Positions 38,270 to 51,180 are shown, numbered from the stretch's first letter. The stretch is DNA of 64,000 nucleotides from Torymus aiolomorphi (GCA_036365515.1 CM070875.1:9514501-9578500), one strand, 5' to 3'. A program made the numbers and translations. The notes: generated by a model from the letters alone, not told the origin.

Positions 38270-40050
38270 TCTGCCGTAAATCACCTACAACAAATCATGT
38301 TTCCACCTCGACGTGCATATATTAAGGTCTCTCCCTCTCACACCCGCGGATAACAAGTGTTTTCCCGAACCGACACAAGTCGCCCTGCCATTTCGAATTA
38401 CAATGCGTAACGCGCAAATTGAATTCGAAATTGAATTTCCAAACCCGCGCGATCACCGATATATATAAACACACATAGACGAAAAACGGATCCCGCAGGC
38501 GCCTCCCATACGCCCATGTTATATATAATACATAATACCACGCGCGCGCGCACGCGATTTCAGTGCTTGCGGGTTACATAAAATGATTGATTATTAAACG
38601 AGATAAATCCGTATATACCCACATAGCAGCAGCAGCAGTGAGAAAGATATTATTCCGGGAATAGCGTATAACACAAGAGTGCCGGTGTATCCCAGACGGT
38701 TTTAATATACCCGTGGCGCGCGTCTTTTTTTTCTTCTTCGTCTAATTTGCGTTACCCGGCGTGGCACTTGACGCAATTGGCGCCAGCGAAAATATATAAA
38801 AGATTCACGGCTCGCTCGCTGACGTGTCGTTATCCTCGTTAACGTTTCATCCGCGTGCGGTGTGATCTAATAATACGGTCTAATTCTGCGCGCCCGTTCG
38901 ATATTTCCCGCCGTCCGCTGACGTCCTGCGCGGGCTTCTCTGCCCCGAGAATCTGAAAATATACATCAACCATCTGATCTTTAATTTCGTTAAATAATTA
39001 TATTACAAACCCCCGTATATCTCTCGCGGTGAGGACGCGCGCTCTTTAATACTTTATACATATACATAATTGAAAATGCAGTGTCTCGCTCTAGCGTGAC
39101 GACGAATCCTTTTTAAAATTTGCCGAGGAGATAAATGTACGGAAAATGCAAATCGCATCCCATATTATCGATAATAGATGTAAAATTCAATAATCCGAAT
39201 CGCGCGCGACGCGACGCGATCGTTCGTTATTCCATCCTCGATATGTGTATCGGAAAAAGGAAAATCCATCGGTAATGCACCTCATAAACATTTCAAAAGC
39301 CGATCACTTGGTCTCTATCTCGGCCCCATCTCGCCCGTTACGTCAGGAAAAAAATAATAAGATGCGAATATCCATCATAACGAGATCCTCGCAACAATGC
39401 ACGCGCGCGCTCACTCCGGAAACGATTGCGCGCGTATATATATATATATATATATCTAGTTATAGACCCGCGGGAGAGAGAACCGATGATCCGCGGCTGC
39501 TGCTTTTCGGTTTCCGGGTGACCGTGCGCGCGGTATATATACCTACCACTGGCTTGGTTAGGTAATAGTAGGAAGCCGCCGGCGCCGAGCGCTTGCATAA
39601 TGCGCCCCGCGCGATCCGTTGTGCAATCGATCGCGAGCAACAGCACCGAGGTAGATGTAAAGACGAGTTGGCTCGTGAATGCGCAGGCTCCGGTGAGGTA
39701 GGATAGTTGTGCACCTGTAAAAGGGTTCGAGGTGTGCGCCTGGATGATCGGTACAGTAAGAGGTTTTATATATATATATGGAGAGGTGGGTTCTGGGTCG
39801 CGGTGTGTATGAGCAGCGAAAGTTCGGTGCTATGGGTTCGCAGGTGATGGAGAACTGGGAAAGTATGGCGATGGTGTTGTGGTCGGTGCAGAGCGGTCGG
39901 ATGGGTTTCGCACGGTGTTATTTGATTGTTATTGGTAGAGTTTTTTGAGTGCCTTTAATATAGGTATACTTTTTAGTATATGTATATTTGGGGTGGTTTT
40001 TTAATTAAATCTTTCGATGGTGGGTAGGATGTAACCTAAAATATGTAACT
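38270..40050. other. CG-rich skew-switch island 20
   Basis: The left shoulder (38280-38480) is A/C-rich. A CAG run lies near 38625. The long mixed centre carries a TATATA core at about 39433-39455. The right shoulder (39660-40050) is G/T-rich. Confidence 0.65.
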
Positions 40051-40064
40051 ATGCGGCAACATGT

Positions 40065-40656
40065 CGTCGGCTTGGTAAAAGAAGGTACCACCTCAGAATC
40101 CGATTGGAAAAGGTACCAATTCAGAATCCGCTTCGATGTGGTACCAACTCGCGAGTAGGTCTTTTTTGGAAGTCAAATCAAATAAAAAAAGAATTTCTTT
40201 TGTATTATGAGATGTATTTTTTTATATATAGAGATTATTCGATTGCATATTTTATGAATTTTTGATACCCTTATAATTATTTTAAGGTTCGTTTTGAAAC
40301 TCACAAAGTTGATTAACCCTTTGCGGCGCAGCGGGTTACCAGTGATCCACGTAAATCCTAACGGTTTTTGATCTTTTGTATACGATACATATTATCCAAT
40401 TTATCTACCATTTTCCATTCTCTACATTCCCAAGATCTTAATAGTGGTTAAAAAACCATAATTGGTTATGAAATTGTTCAATAATTATTATTAGAAACAA
40501 ATGAATGAGAAAAAAATGCCACTTTTGATGAAAAATTCACGCCTTAAAGGGTTAAAAAAACCTCTATTCGCGATTGGTACTTTTTTGAATCGGCTTCCGA
40601 ATCGGCACCTTTTCCAACCGGATTCTGAGATAGTACCTTCTTTTAGCAATCCGACG
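40065..40656. mobile_element. 592 bp TIR element, ATGT flanks, with nested insertion
   Basis: The left end CGTCGGCTTGGTAAAAGAAG and the right end, inverted, CGTCGGATTGCTAAAAGAAG share about 50 bases of inverted similarity, continuing through GGTAC, TCAGAATCCG and TTGGAAAAGG. ATGT lies directly outside both ends (40061-40064 and 40657-40660). Direct and inverted GGTACC words are frequent inside. No coding capacity. A TTAA-flanked element is nested at 40317-40551. Confidence 0.7.
40317..40551. mobile_element. 235 bp nested piggyBac-like MITE
   Basis: The ends are CCCTTTGCGGCGC and, inverted, CCCTTTAAGGCG, flanked on both sides by TTAA (40313-40316 and 40552-40555). TTAA plus CCCTTT termini is the established signature of piggyBac-type elements. 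Non-coding. It lies wholly inside the 592 bp element, so it inserted later. Confidence 0.75.
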
Positions 40657-40738
40657 ATGTCATAAAAATGGTATCGCCACCAAATGTTTGAAAATAACAA
40701 CACTTTTAGCGACGCTGACATTTGACTTGTTACTACAT

Positions 40739-41162
40739 CACTGAGAGAAGAATATTGTTACTGTTAAAATATTTATCTATTTGAAATACAACTATTTGAC
40801 ATGTTTAAGGATAAAATGTAATATTGTAATAGTTACAATATCTATATTAACTAATAGACATATTAGATTTGAAAGTAGCTGATGGTAGAAGTGCTTTTAT
40901 TTCAAACGTTTTTGTTATAAAACAACATCATCCTGGTAAAAAATTGGCCATTAGATTAAAAAACTACTATAATAAGCATATTGTAACTATTACAATATCA
41001 ATGTTCTCAGGTAACATATTGAAATTGTTTATAAGAACATGGTAACTTAACTCTTAACATGACATTATAACTGTTACAATGCCTATATTTGGTCATATTT
41101 AAATATACGCATGTTAACAGTTACAATGCCATGTTAACAGAAAACAAATCCTTTTCTCAGTG
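40739..41162. mobile_element. 424 bp CACTGAGA-ended element with internal dyads
   Basis: The ends are CACTGAGAGAAG and, inverted, CACTGAGAAAAGG. Inside are repeated dyads built from TTGTAA-N3-TTACAA, for example 40822-40840 and 40978-40998, plus weaker versions near 41069 and 41109. Target duplication is not certain. The CACTG start recalls the 1.1 kb element family, but the interiors differ. Confidence 0.6.
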
Positions 41163-42830
41163 TACAATTTATGTATAACTAATTATAAACCTGGCAGAAA
41201 GTAAACCAACTTTGTCATATTTTAAAGTACCTATAATAAAATATTTGCACATGTATAATTAGTTTTCCTTCGTCGACAATAGTAACATAATCATCGTGTG
41301 ACGTTTTTAATTTAAAAATTGACAAACAGTTCGCCAACTATTGGTTAATATTTCTACCAGGGAACTTGTTTTTATATTTGACAGTTCAGGGCTTGCGCTG
41401 CAGTGCGATGCGATGTACCATAGATCATATCATAAAAAATTGCACTAACGATCAGTGATTTAAATAAAATAAAAATTGTAATTTTTGTTTTAAGTTCAAA
41501 TGCAATATTTATAAATTAATATAAATAAAAACAAAGCTTCTTCTAGGACGAAGCAACAATTTACTGGAATCTGCCTAGTTAAACTCTAATGAATGTAAGA
41601 CTTTTGAGAATCAAGAACATTATGTGTATTAAATTAATGTAAAGCCCTCCGTGATTTCTGTTTTTTTTAAACAATTCACCTACTTAAAATATCATGTGAA
41701 TGTTTAGCTAAGCGAGTCGCTTTACTTCCACCTTGCGTGTAGCTTAAAAAAACGCTGTATTTATACCGTGAAAATAATTAGCCTCGCTGGTAGTTGAGAA
41801 TCGTATTATGCTTCTGGCAAAGGAAGTAGCAAAATTTACGATGCTGCCGCGCGCAAGTATAAAGCCATGAGACTATTAACTAATTACCATCCTCTGTAAT
41901 TTTGCATTATTTATCAAAGCGTTTATTTAATCATGTTACTTTTAGCTGTAACACATTCGCGTATAGTTAACATTATCAAGTCATCAATGTAAGCTTTTAT
42001 TTATATCAATTACGATCATCAGATGAGAAGATATAAGTGAAGTTTTATATCCATGACAGAAATACTGCTGCTCCACATTTTCAATATGAATGATTTCGCA
42101 AAGTGGATTGGTTCTAACTTTTGAAAAACCATCAGACATGCAAATGTAATCATATCGTTCCTTCAGAGTCGAAAATCTGTGCTCTTCTATAGAAAATCTA
42201 TAATTCATAACAGCTATAATTTCATTGTCTTATAGAATAATAAGACAGATATATCCGGTTATTATTCACTCTAGGTTTATTATTTATTCATATTAGTTGC
42301 TTTTATTATTCATATTTTCTACAACTTTATAATAATCTTTTGGCGAATGATGAATTGATAAGTGATAATTCGAAAATATTTCGTTTATTCAATTAGTTTT
42401 AGTTCAGAAATTTTTAAAATCACTTGAAATCTCGAGTTACAGTATTAATAAGAAATTGAAGAATGATTATAGTTCGCAAATAATAATCGATGAATTATTT
42501 CGTCTGAATTGAGCTGAGCTAAGGCATATTAGTGAGGATGTAAAAGATCACAATGGTTTCTAAGTAATCAATGCATTATTTCGTTAAAAGAAAAAGGTCT
42601 ACTGCAAAAAACGCCATCGTAAACTAAAAGTGTAAATTTCATTCGGTGATACTAAAAATCAGAAGTACTGGTTAAAGGTATTGAAGTGGTTTTTAATTAT
42701 CCAAAAACCGATAAATACCAAATCAATGTTTCAATATAATGTATATCATTGGTTTCAATAAGTATTTAATTACTAAAGAGCCTATCTGTTTTTTATAACT
42801 TCTTATACCTTAAGTCTGCAAGAAAACAAA
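41163..42830. other. AT-rich spacer
   Basis: 1.7 kb of AT-rich DNA. The short minus-strand open frame at 41984-42208 has no recognisable domain. I see no RNA gene or transposon end. Confidence 0.45.
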
Positions 42831-43640
42831 ATTTCAGTTTCGCCATAATCGTCCTACTCGTAGATACCTTAACATCATATACTTTCATATTATAAACGAC
42901 CCACTAATAAGACCATTATCACCGGTACCTATATTTTGCTAATTACCCCTTAAAATCTTACAAAACCATTCAAAACGACTGCCAACTTCGCATATGTATC
43001 CGTCACCCTCCTCCCATCAATTAACACCACTCTCTTTCTCTCTCTTTCTTTTTATCCTTGTAAATACGTCCCCACGGTGACATGCAAAATCTTCCTCTCC
43101 CCCCATGGACGCCCGCACACGTACTCCCCATACATACATCTGAGAAAATTGGCTCGTCAGCGTCGTCGTCGTCGTCGTCCTCGGGGTCACGGAGGAAATC
43201 GACGGCGGATGCGTGCGTAGGTAGGTAGGTATAAGTACGCAGCGCAAGAGAGAGAGAGAGAAAAGAATCGGATAGGAAGACACATAGAGGAGAACGAGCG
43301 GAACTGGGCTTCGCGGCGCTTCCTTTCCTTTCGCGCGACACGCCTCGCTGACTTCTCGTCCTCTTCCCACAGAAGACTCGAGAGAGTATAGGTGGATATA
43401 CGCTTGTACATATATATGTAAGTGCGGATGCCTCTCTGCGCGCCCCGGTGGACACGTCGTCGGTAGAATAGGTACTGTGCTGCTCCTTGGGATTTTTCAG
43501 TGGGTGGGAGAGGTGCTGTAATGGCGTGGGCGGGTATACTTGGAACTTTTTCGGTTTTCGCGGAGAGTGTCTCTGATTGGGCATTGTGGGTTGATTGCTT
43601 TGATGAGTTGGCGAATAATTAATTGTTGGTTCCTAAAACC
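42831..43640. other. CG-rich skew-switch island 21
   Basis: The left shoulder (42850-43130) is A/C-rich. The centre has a CGTCGTCGT run near 43160, GTAGGTAGGTAGGT near 43217 and a GA tract near 43248. The right shoulder (43430-43640) is G/T-rich. Confidence 0.65.
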
Positions 43641-44660
43641 GTTTGACAAAATCCAAAAGTAGGATCAAATAGGATCTTGGTGTATTTTTTGAATTTCAAT
43701 TCATTGTATGCGTTAAATTTAACTGTTGGAATTTTTTGGTAATGTTTTTTAGTTAGACGATGAGACGGAATAAAAATAAAGAGACTTGCTCATATATTCA
43801 TAAAATAATTATATTTAATAAACGATGTGTGAATCGTTACCACTAAAAGTTCTAAACATTTTAAAATACAGGTAACTGTCAGAAAGATAATTGAAACGCT
43901 AAAAATATTCTCTGATACATTGGACCATTATTTTCCGTTTTTTTAACGACAGCTTAAATTGTGAAATTGATAAATTTGTTATATTTTTCGTCTATTTTTG
44001 AGCTACCTAACTAGCAGTCGGTATAATCGAATTAATCGCAAGCTCCAACAGTACTTAACAATATTTCATTTTTAAACGGGAAATATGATGCTAAAAACAG
44101 TGAAATGTACTTGTCATCTCCAGGCCTCGAATGTCTAGAATTGAAACCATATATAAATAAACAATCAAGTAATCAACGTATCTGTTAAAAACAATTATTG
44201 CATCAGACGACTACAATGAAATAATTCAGTTGTTTGTTATGTATTCAAGAGTTGTTCAGCTGTTGGTGCTTCACTGGCTGTTTGGGGTGTGATATATCAT
44301 TTATTGACTCATATTAAAAATGCCAAAGTGGCGCAACGCTAATTCCCGCATGGAGAAGAACCAGTCTAGTCACCTGGAGGTCTGAAATCTTTCCTTCCCA
44401 CACCAGCTGCTGTGAAATTCGAGATTAAATTGCTTGTCAAAATTTAATTAACTCTTTCAACGCAAGAAAAACGTTTATTACGACAGAGGCTTTATAGCCT
44501 TTATTGACATGCATATCGTATTATACAACCCTCTAGTTTGATTATTTTGTAAGTTTATAATATTATAATCTGGTTCAATTCAGAAAGTAAAATTAATATA
44601 CAATTAATTGTACAAAATAAATAATTTTAATACACGTAATAAACATCTCTTTTGCAAACG
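43641..44660. other. AT-rich spacer with a possible pol III-like segment
   Basis: Mostly AT-rich. Around 44330-44400 a GC-richer stretch has an A-box-like word TGGCGCAACG followed about 50 bases later by GGTCTGAAATC, a degenerate B-box-like word. It could be a decayed SINE, but evidence is thin. Confidence 0.3.
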
Positions 44661-45460
44661 GCTGACCCCAACGCAGATAAGTCCGCGATGATAATAAACT
44701 GAACAACCCCACTTTCTCCACTGTCAACGTCTTTCTAAATTTAGTGCTAACGAGTCTCACATTGACGCAAACTGCACTTGTAACCCACATACATAGAGAC
44801 TACGACGACACCTCTCTTCCTCCCCTCGCACCAACCTTCATCCGCGCGACCACTGCAACGGTTTTTCCAAAAATACCCTCTCTCTCCCCTCACAAAACCG
44901 TCTGCCCGTGATTAACCGAATCCACCGACTCCCCATCACACATAGTATACACGCACATCACGCGCGTGTATTTCTCGGAGCAAGAGAGAAAAAAACACAC
45001 ACACACACCTCCCCCGCACAGTCTGGGAAATCACGACCGAGAGGAAGTCCTTCCTCGCTGGCAGACGTTATCGCGGCCGAGTGTGTGCGGGGGCCACTTA
45101 ACGTGCGCGCTCGCGTTAAAAGAAATCGTTCCCATGAAAATCGGAGCGACAAGTGCGCGTGTGCGCGAGGGGGGAAATTAAGTGCGTAAGCGCGTGCGTT
45201 GCACGTACACACACGCGTACATGTGGACGCGGCGGGGCGAAAGCTTTGAGGAGCGGATCGATGGGAAAGGAAGACTATGTGTACCCGGAAGTAGGTGCGA
45301 CGAAGGAGCGTGTGTTTAAGGAGAAGGAGAAGGGTTGAGCGACTTTTGTGTACGAGGTGGAGAAAGAGAAGGGCTATTAAATCTCAGGTTGGTATAGTAT
45401 ACGTGAGTGTGTGATGTATGTGTATATGGTGGGTTATTTTTGGCTGGCTTTGGATGCGAG
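44661..45460. other. CG-rich skew-switch island 22
   Basis: The left shoulder (44665-44960) is A/C-rich. A CA tract lies near 44996-45008. The right shoulder (45140-45440) is G/T-rich. Confidence 0.65.
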
Positions 45461-45774
45461 AAAAGTCGTCGTTTTTTTTAATATATATAGGGGTACCTTG
45501 AAAGTCGTCGAAAGCAAGGTGCCTCGTGACCTTATTCTTTTTGGTTGTGATTAGCGTAATTAGGTTTATGTAATGGTTGATGACAATTTGCAGGAAAATA
45601 TTGTTCAAGGGATCATTCGTGTACGGTAAAATACTTTGATCATTCATAAAAATACATATTTTTTGTATATCTCCGTCAATATTATAACCATATAATGTTC
45701 TTGAATGCTTAAAAGAAACATTAAAAAAAAAAAGAAGTTTTTCAAAAGTATTGTTTTTATTCCTTTTAACTCCG

Positions 45775-45983
45775 TACTCCCTAAAAATTAATATGTGAAA
45801 AGTCTTTCCCTGGTGCGAATAAGAGAAAAAAAATTGACTAATTCTTTAGTAAATATTTACTTATTGAAGAGGTGGAATAAAATGTTGACTGCGTAATAAG
45901 TGAATATTCACCAAGGAATTGGTCAATTTTTTCACTTATTCGCATACCAGTAAACGACTTTTCGCATATTCATTTTTAGAGTA
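45775..45983. mobile_element. 209 bp hairpin MITE, TA ends
   Basis: The two halves are inverted copies over nearly 90 bases each. The left half includes GGTGCGAATAAGAGAAAAAA and the right half its counterpart with a few changes. The outermost bases are TACTC on the left and GAGTA on the right, compatible with a TA target. The short turn is near 45865-45890. Non-coding. The surrounding spacer 45461-46000 is AT-rich. Confidence 0.65.
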
Positions 45984-45999
45984 TATAATATAAACAATT

Positions 46000-46870
46000 A
46001 GATTTCATTTGTTCAAACAATCCAGGCAATCGATCCGTATTCCAATCGACCTCGTTTTATGTAACTTTCCTCCCAAAACTTTTGCTCAAAACTATAGACA
46101 CACCCATCCAAACGTCCCAGCGGTGTTTACAACTCCGCCCGTACAAAAATCCAGTTGCATCCACCTAAAACCAACTATTCTACGCACATCAAAGCTCTCT
46201 CCGTACCAGAGTTCGCTTGCGCGTGAAAAAGAAATTAATCACGCCCATTACCGCGCTAATGAAGTAATTGGCAGAAGCGAAGGAAGGCGAAAGAGCGAAC
46301 CGCATAGTTCTCCTCTCCCTCCCATACACCCAGCACTCGGTCAATTAGACGAAGTCAGCGCGCTCTCTCTCTATATAGCCAGGCGGAATGCTATAATAGA
46401 AAGCCCCTGGCGGCCGTTTACTCCTCGACGGTGTAGCATAGCGCAGGCAAAGGACGGGTGCGATGCGAGAGAGAAAGAGAGGATCCAAATAGACGGTAGT
46501 ATAGTACTGCTATACTTACTCCGGAAGCTCTAATGGCCTTGCGCTCGCTCGCAGGTGCGTGTGTATGTGGGACAGTTTCGTGTCGCAGGTGCGACTACGA
46601 CGACAAACACACAGACAGACAGAAGCAGTCGGGATTTTTTAAATGCCTCGAGCAGGAGACGGACTAGCGGTTGACCGTATTAGGCGGAATGAGTGGCTAT
46701 GTCGTGGGTTGTTATTTTTTTTTTAGTGGGCGCAAACGCGCGGTGATGGCAGGTATTAGTGGATATCGCTTTGATTTTCGTGGGTATAGGGGTGAATTAG
46801 TGTTGTTATTGTTGTTGTGATTAAGGTTGTTGATTGCTGGTTTCTATATGTGGTTTTTGTCGTATTTATA
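46000..46870. other. CG-rich skew-switch island 23
   Basis: The left shoulder (46010-46340) is A/C-rich, the centre has a CT tract near 46363, and the right shoulder (46540-46860) is G/T-rich. A lone TTAACCCTTT at 46903 resembles one piggyBac-type end without a visible partner. Confidence 0.65.
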
Positions 46871-47019
46871 ACGTTTTCTTATTTTTTATAAGAATATATA
46901 TATTAACCCTTTATCAAAATGTAGCGTGCGAATGCCAGTGGTAGTATTATGTACAAATCTTGCATATTATGTATATATGATTATTTTGAGTTATGATAAC
47001 ATTTGTTTTCGCTTTTTAC

Positions 47020-47236
47020 ACGATTGTGTATCGACGGTTGAGAGAAAGAAGAACGTATCTCGACGCGCGGATGAAGAACGACGTATCTCGGCGCGCGGAT
47101 GAAGAACGACGTATCTCGCCGCGAAAATGAAGAACGACGTATCTCGGCGCGCGGATGATCTTTTACGGCCAATGCACGGCCAGTACGAGCGCCGAGATAC
47201 GTTCTTCTTCCTCTCAGCCGTCGGTATATTATACGA
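47020..47236. repeat. Palindromic repeat with 28-bp tandem units
   Basis: Four tandem units based on GAAGAACGACGTATCTCGGC lie at 47048-47156: one of 25 bases and three of 28. The same core occurs inverted at about 47189-47210. The outer flanks CGACGGTTGAGAG (left) and CGACGGCTGAGAG (right, minus strand) are also inverted. The whole looks like a TIR element whose end has been tandemly amplified. Sequence outside it (46871-47640) is otherwise AT-rich. Confidence 0.65.
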
Positions 47237-47639
47237 TGTTTTTTCCATCATGATGAATTTTAAATGGAGCAATCTCATACAACTCCTCTAAATAATGAAA
47301 GAAAGAACACTCTTTAATGTTCGTCTGATTACGTCCATTTAAATGCTCCTTATATTATTTCCTGTACTTATCGAACAATTTCTTATACCTGTCCCACGAA
47401 GAGTCGTCCTGGTAAAACTTGTCCTCCTATTGTAAGAAAATTTATAAAAATGTCAATTTGAAATGAAATTTGATATATTAAAAAACAACCAAAACGAAAC
47501 CTTTCAAAGTAAAACTAATGAATTGAGTATATAAATTATTCTTATACAAGTATAAACATTAAAAATATAAAAGAAAAAAAATGCATCACCCGTTTAAAAG
47601 CAATATTATAAACAACTTCAAAATCAAAATTAAACATTC

Positions 47640-48540
47640 TTCATTCCACCGTCTCCCCAAAATCCCACCATACCTAACTATGTTAACCACCCAACCCTTT
47701 TAGCTGAAAAAAGGATCTCATTACTGCTCTCCCTCACCCTTCCCTCGAAAGAAGAAAAAAAAAGTGTCACACTCCTTTCTCGGCTCACCTTGAACCCATC
47801 TCCCTATCCCTCCCCATACACACACGCACACACTTAGCCGCACGATATTCCTTTGTCAGGCCAGCCAAGCAGCGCGACGACGACGGCGGCGGCGGCGATT
47901 ACCCCGATTTCCTCATTCCGGCGGCGCGCTTCCGTCGTCGCGACCTCGGAGGAAGGAGCCGTAGTGCCTCTCTCTCTGAATACGCGAGGCAGCAGGGTGT
48001 AACACGCGTGCGCACGCGCTCGGGCGAGCATGATACTCCTGTCACGGTGTCTTACGCTCCGCGCACTGTGGGAAAGCACACGAGAGGCGGTGAGTGTTTT
48101 GTTTTACTCTTCTGGCTGCTGCTGCTGCTTCCTCGCGTTCGGCACGTATAATATGGTAACGCGCGTGAGGTTTCGGCCGACTTTGTTCCGTAAATATTGG
48201 AAGGAGGTGTGTGTGTGCGTGCGTTGTTGGTGGTGCAGGCGGTATTGTTTTTGATAGGAGGTGTGTGATTATATATAGAGGAGCGCAAGGTCTTTCGCAC
48301 GCGAGGAGAGCGGTGGTTTGATTATGAGAGATGGAGGGGGCGATAGGTGAGGTGCGACGATGATGATTTTTTTGCGGGGATTTGCTGCATGGAATTTCTT
48401 TCTTTGGTGGTATGTAAATGCGGTTTTTTTTTGCTCGACTTGCTCCTTGTGTATTCTGATGTAGTTGATATAAAAATGTTAACGAGGCGGTTGGTACTTT
48501 TTCTACATTTCGTGTGAATTGGGATGAAGTAAGTTTGTTA
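47640..48540. other. CG-rich skew-switch island 24
   Basis: The left shoulder (47640-47840) is C-rich. The centre has a GGCGGCGGCGGCG run near 47885 and a GCT run near 48116. The right shoulder has a GT tract near 48207 and stays G-rich to about 48420. Confidence 0.65.
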
Positions 48541-49860
48541 TAGTATTGAAAAAATAGATGCTAGAAGCAAGTGAAATTGATCGCTATAATTGTGAATTAT
48601 TATTATCAATTGAGACAAATTTATTAATTAAAGTAAGAAATATGAATGATATAGAATAGAAAATAAGATTAATAGAGTTTTACTTGGCATTAAAAAGTAT
48701 CGTCTATTTTCCAAACCAACATCTGACTCCAACTAGTAAATAGTAAAAGATTATCTTTAATTCTTTTACGATTAATAATTTCGAAAGTAAAAATTTTTTT
48801 AATCTAAAATTGGCATGGACTGAGACGGAAATTCTGGCCGCTCCTGTTTAACTGGGAGATTAATCGGAGTAGTTGCCTATTTTTTTATAACTAAATATAT
48901 GAGTCCAGTGTTACGTAAACAATAATGCCTTTCTTTAATAAATGTATTCTATATGCGGAAATGATTATTAATACTACTGAGTACAACTAGTATTTTTAAA
49001 CGTTCCGCAAAGATTAATAAAAGTCATTTAGTTGGTGAATAGACCATGGCGGCTGGTGATTTTCCGTAGTTTTTTTTCCATTAGATTAACTGTCTACTGT
49101 GTCTAGAGAAGAAAAAGGAAATAATATGGAAACCCGTATTTCTGTTCCTCGAAATGTTTGTCAGTCAAGTGTTTGTTTTTGAAGAAAAGGTTCAGGCCAT
49201 GTGCGCAAACTGGGCCGAGCGCCGGAGTTAAGTCGTAAATTCCCGGCCACTTGATGCGTCTAGTATTTCGTCTGTTGTACACGAATAAAAGGTTACTATT
49301 GTACACTTTTTGTAGTTAGCGAAAGTTCGTTAGCTTATTTCTATAATGTATTCCTTGTCTTTTAGTTGTTGTGTATGCATAGGATTTAGAAAAAGAAAAG
49401 GAAATCTGTTTTCTTAACGAAATGTAGACGTACCAAAAATTTAAAAAAATTCAGACAATAGTAACATAAAATGAGCTAAGACTTACAAAATTACAAATTA
49501 TACAAAATAACGTGGCGACTGCAATTATTTTTCCATTCAGTTAAAAATTTAAATATAAATGTACAGTATAAACATAATTACTCCGATCAACCGTGGAAAC
49601 TTAAATGAAATGTGTATTTGCATAACCGACCGATGAATCTTCATTACGAATTAGTTTTCCACGTATCTGGAAAAACTTTTTTAATAATAAAGCATGACTT
49701 ATGCACGACGATAAAAAATGCGCCGACACACAAATTGAAAGCGTATTTGCGGCTCGCCCGATCGAGTACGCGCGCATACTAAGCGGAAATCCGAAGATCA
49801 ATATGTTTGTCTGACGCGATGACGAATACCGTAATATGTAACTCTGCAACACTTTAACAC
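48541..49860. other. AT-rich spacer
   Basis: AT-rich DNA with one moderate-GC stretch (49190-49260) that has no island polarity. No gene or repeat family was recognised. Confidence 0.45.
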
Positions 49861-50790
49861 ACGTCACTATATACACCTATACTATTATTATCCAAAGGCT
49901 GTTTTATCGCCTATAATATATTTATCACCGCAATCACCGAGTCTCAACGTTCACGAAAATCCAATTAACTTTTTTTTTTACGTAAAACCACGTGAAAATT
50001 ATGATTTCACAAAGATGACAAATATCCTCGTCGACGAGGACAGGCCCCCATTGGGATATTACACCAGACATCTCCGTGGGCGATTATTATATAAAATCGA
50101 GTGAGAGAGAACGGCATAACGAGGCGGCTTTTGTATATGCTGCAATGTGTGTGTGGAAGAATTTTTTTTATCGGTTATTATTCGCGCGTCTGTTCCTCAG
50201 GAAGGATGATGACGCGTCTTCCCGCGAAGCGGCAATCATATCGCGTGCTACTGCGAAGGTTACGCGCGCATATATTTATGTATACATGTAGCTGCAGACA
50301 ATTGAGACTCCGCGAGCGCATGGTATTTGTATTTTCTTTTTCTTTTTTCATCGTGTAATTTACGCACAGGTATAAGAAAACGCGCAGGTTTGCTTTATTT
50401 TTCGTAGCGTTATGGGGACGCCAAGTAAGTATAGTAATTTGCAGAAAACTTTTGATGCCGCGTGTGGCGATTTAAAGAATTCGTTGGGCAACGAGATTTT
50501 TCGGGGGAGAGTAATGCGCTGCGGTAACGCGCGCCTGCAATTACGAATTACTGTAATTTCGCGCATGCGCGCGTGCGCGTGCGGAGATGCGATAAATAAT
50601 TGAATTAAGGTCAATGAAAACGAGTCTCGAACTTTTCCTCGCCACAGGTAGACGTGTGTACGTGTGTGTATACGCGTATATACAAAAGTTCATTGCACAG
50701 AGGCGCGCGTGATTGCGCCGGCGAGTGTTGCATAATGCGATTAAAAAAGTCATGGGAAAACTGATATTCGCGCTGATTTCTGACAAATGT
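49861..50790. other. CG-rich island 25
   Basis: CG-rich with CGCGCGTGCGCG words near 50560-50580. The left C-rich part is short (49860-50000) and the skew switch is weak, so this is a less typical member. Confidence 0.4.
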
Positions 50791-51180
50791 TCATGGCAAA
50801 AAATGTGATTTAAGTTTAATTAATCCAATTATTAATCTTATTAATTATAATTTATAAACTGTGTGTTCTTGTATATCGTACGTACAGTATAAATAAATAC
50901 TTTTCAAGCTCGTAAATTGTTGTTTATTACCATACCTACACTTATTATAAAATAAATAATTTAAGAAAGATAATCATTATTATTTTTGGCAAGGGATAAG
51001 TCTTCAAAGGTCTGCCACTTCTTGTAGATCTTTTTAAATTGTCCGACGCTCACTTCAAACTGGTACCAAGATCAACTTATGCCATCAGGGCTGTCAAATA
51101 TTGCCTTAGATTATGTACATTATTCAAGTTGCCGGATGTGTCAACTACACGCGTGCGCATATAATCAAATACATAAATTT
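50791..51180. other. AT-rich spacer
   Basis: AT-rich DNA without recognisable features. Confidence 0.5.

Noticed and set aside
43021..43584. 187-codon minus-strand frame
   Set aside because: Lies across island 21, with overlapping open frames, repeats of serine/arginine from GA and CGT tracts, and no domain.
46009..46533. 174-codon + strand frame
   Set aside because: Covers the A/C-rich shoulder and centre of island 23, with no splice context, domain or conserved motif visible.
46903..46920. TTAACCCTTT as a transposon end
   Set aside because: No matching inverted end with TTAA found nearby. Kept only as a remark under island 23.
47048..47156. 28-bp repeats as a CRISPR-like array
   Set aside because: The units are directly adjacent with no unique spacers, and the DNA is eukaryotic.
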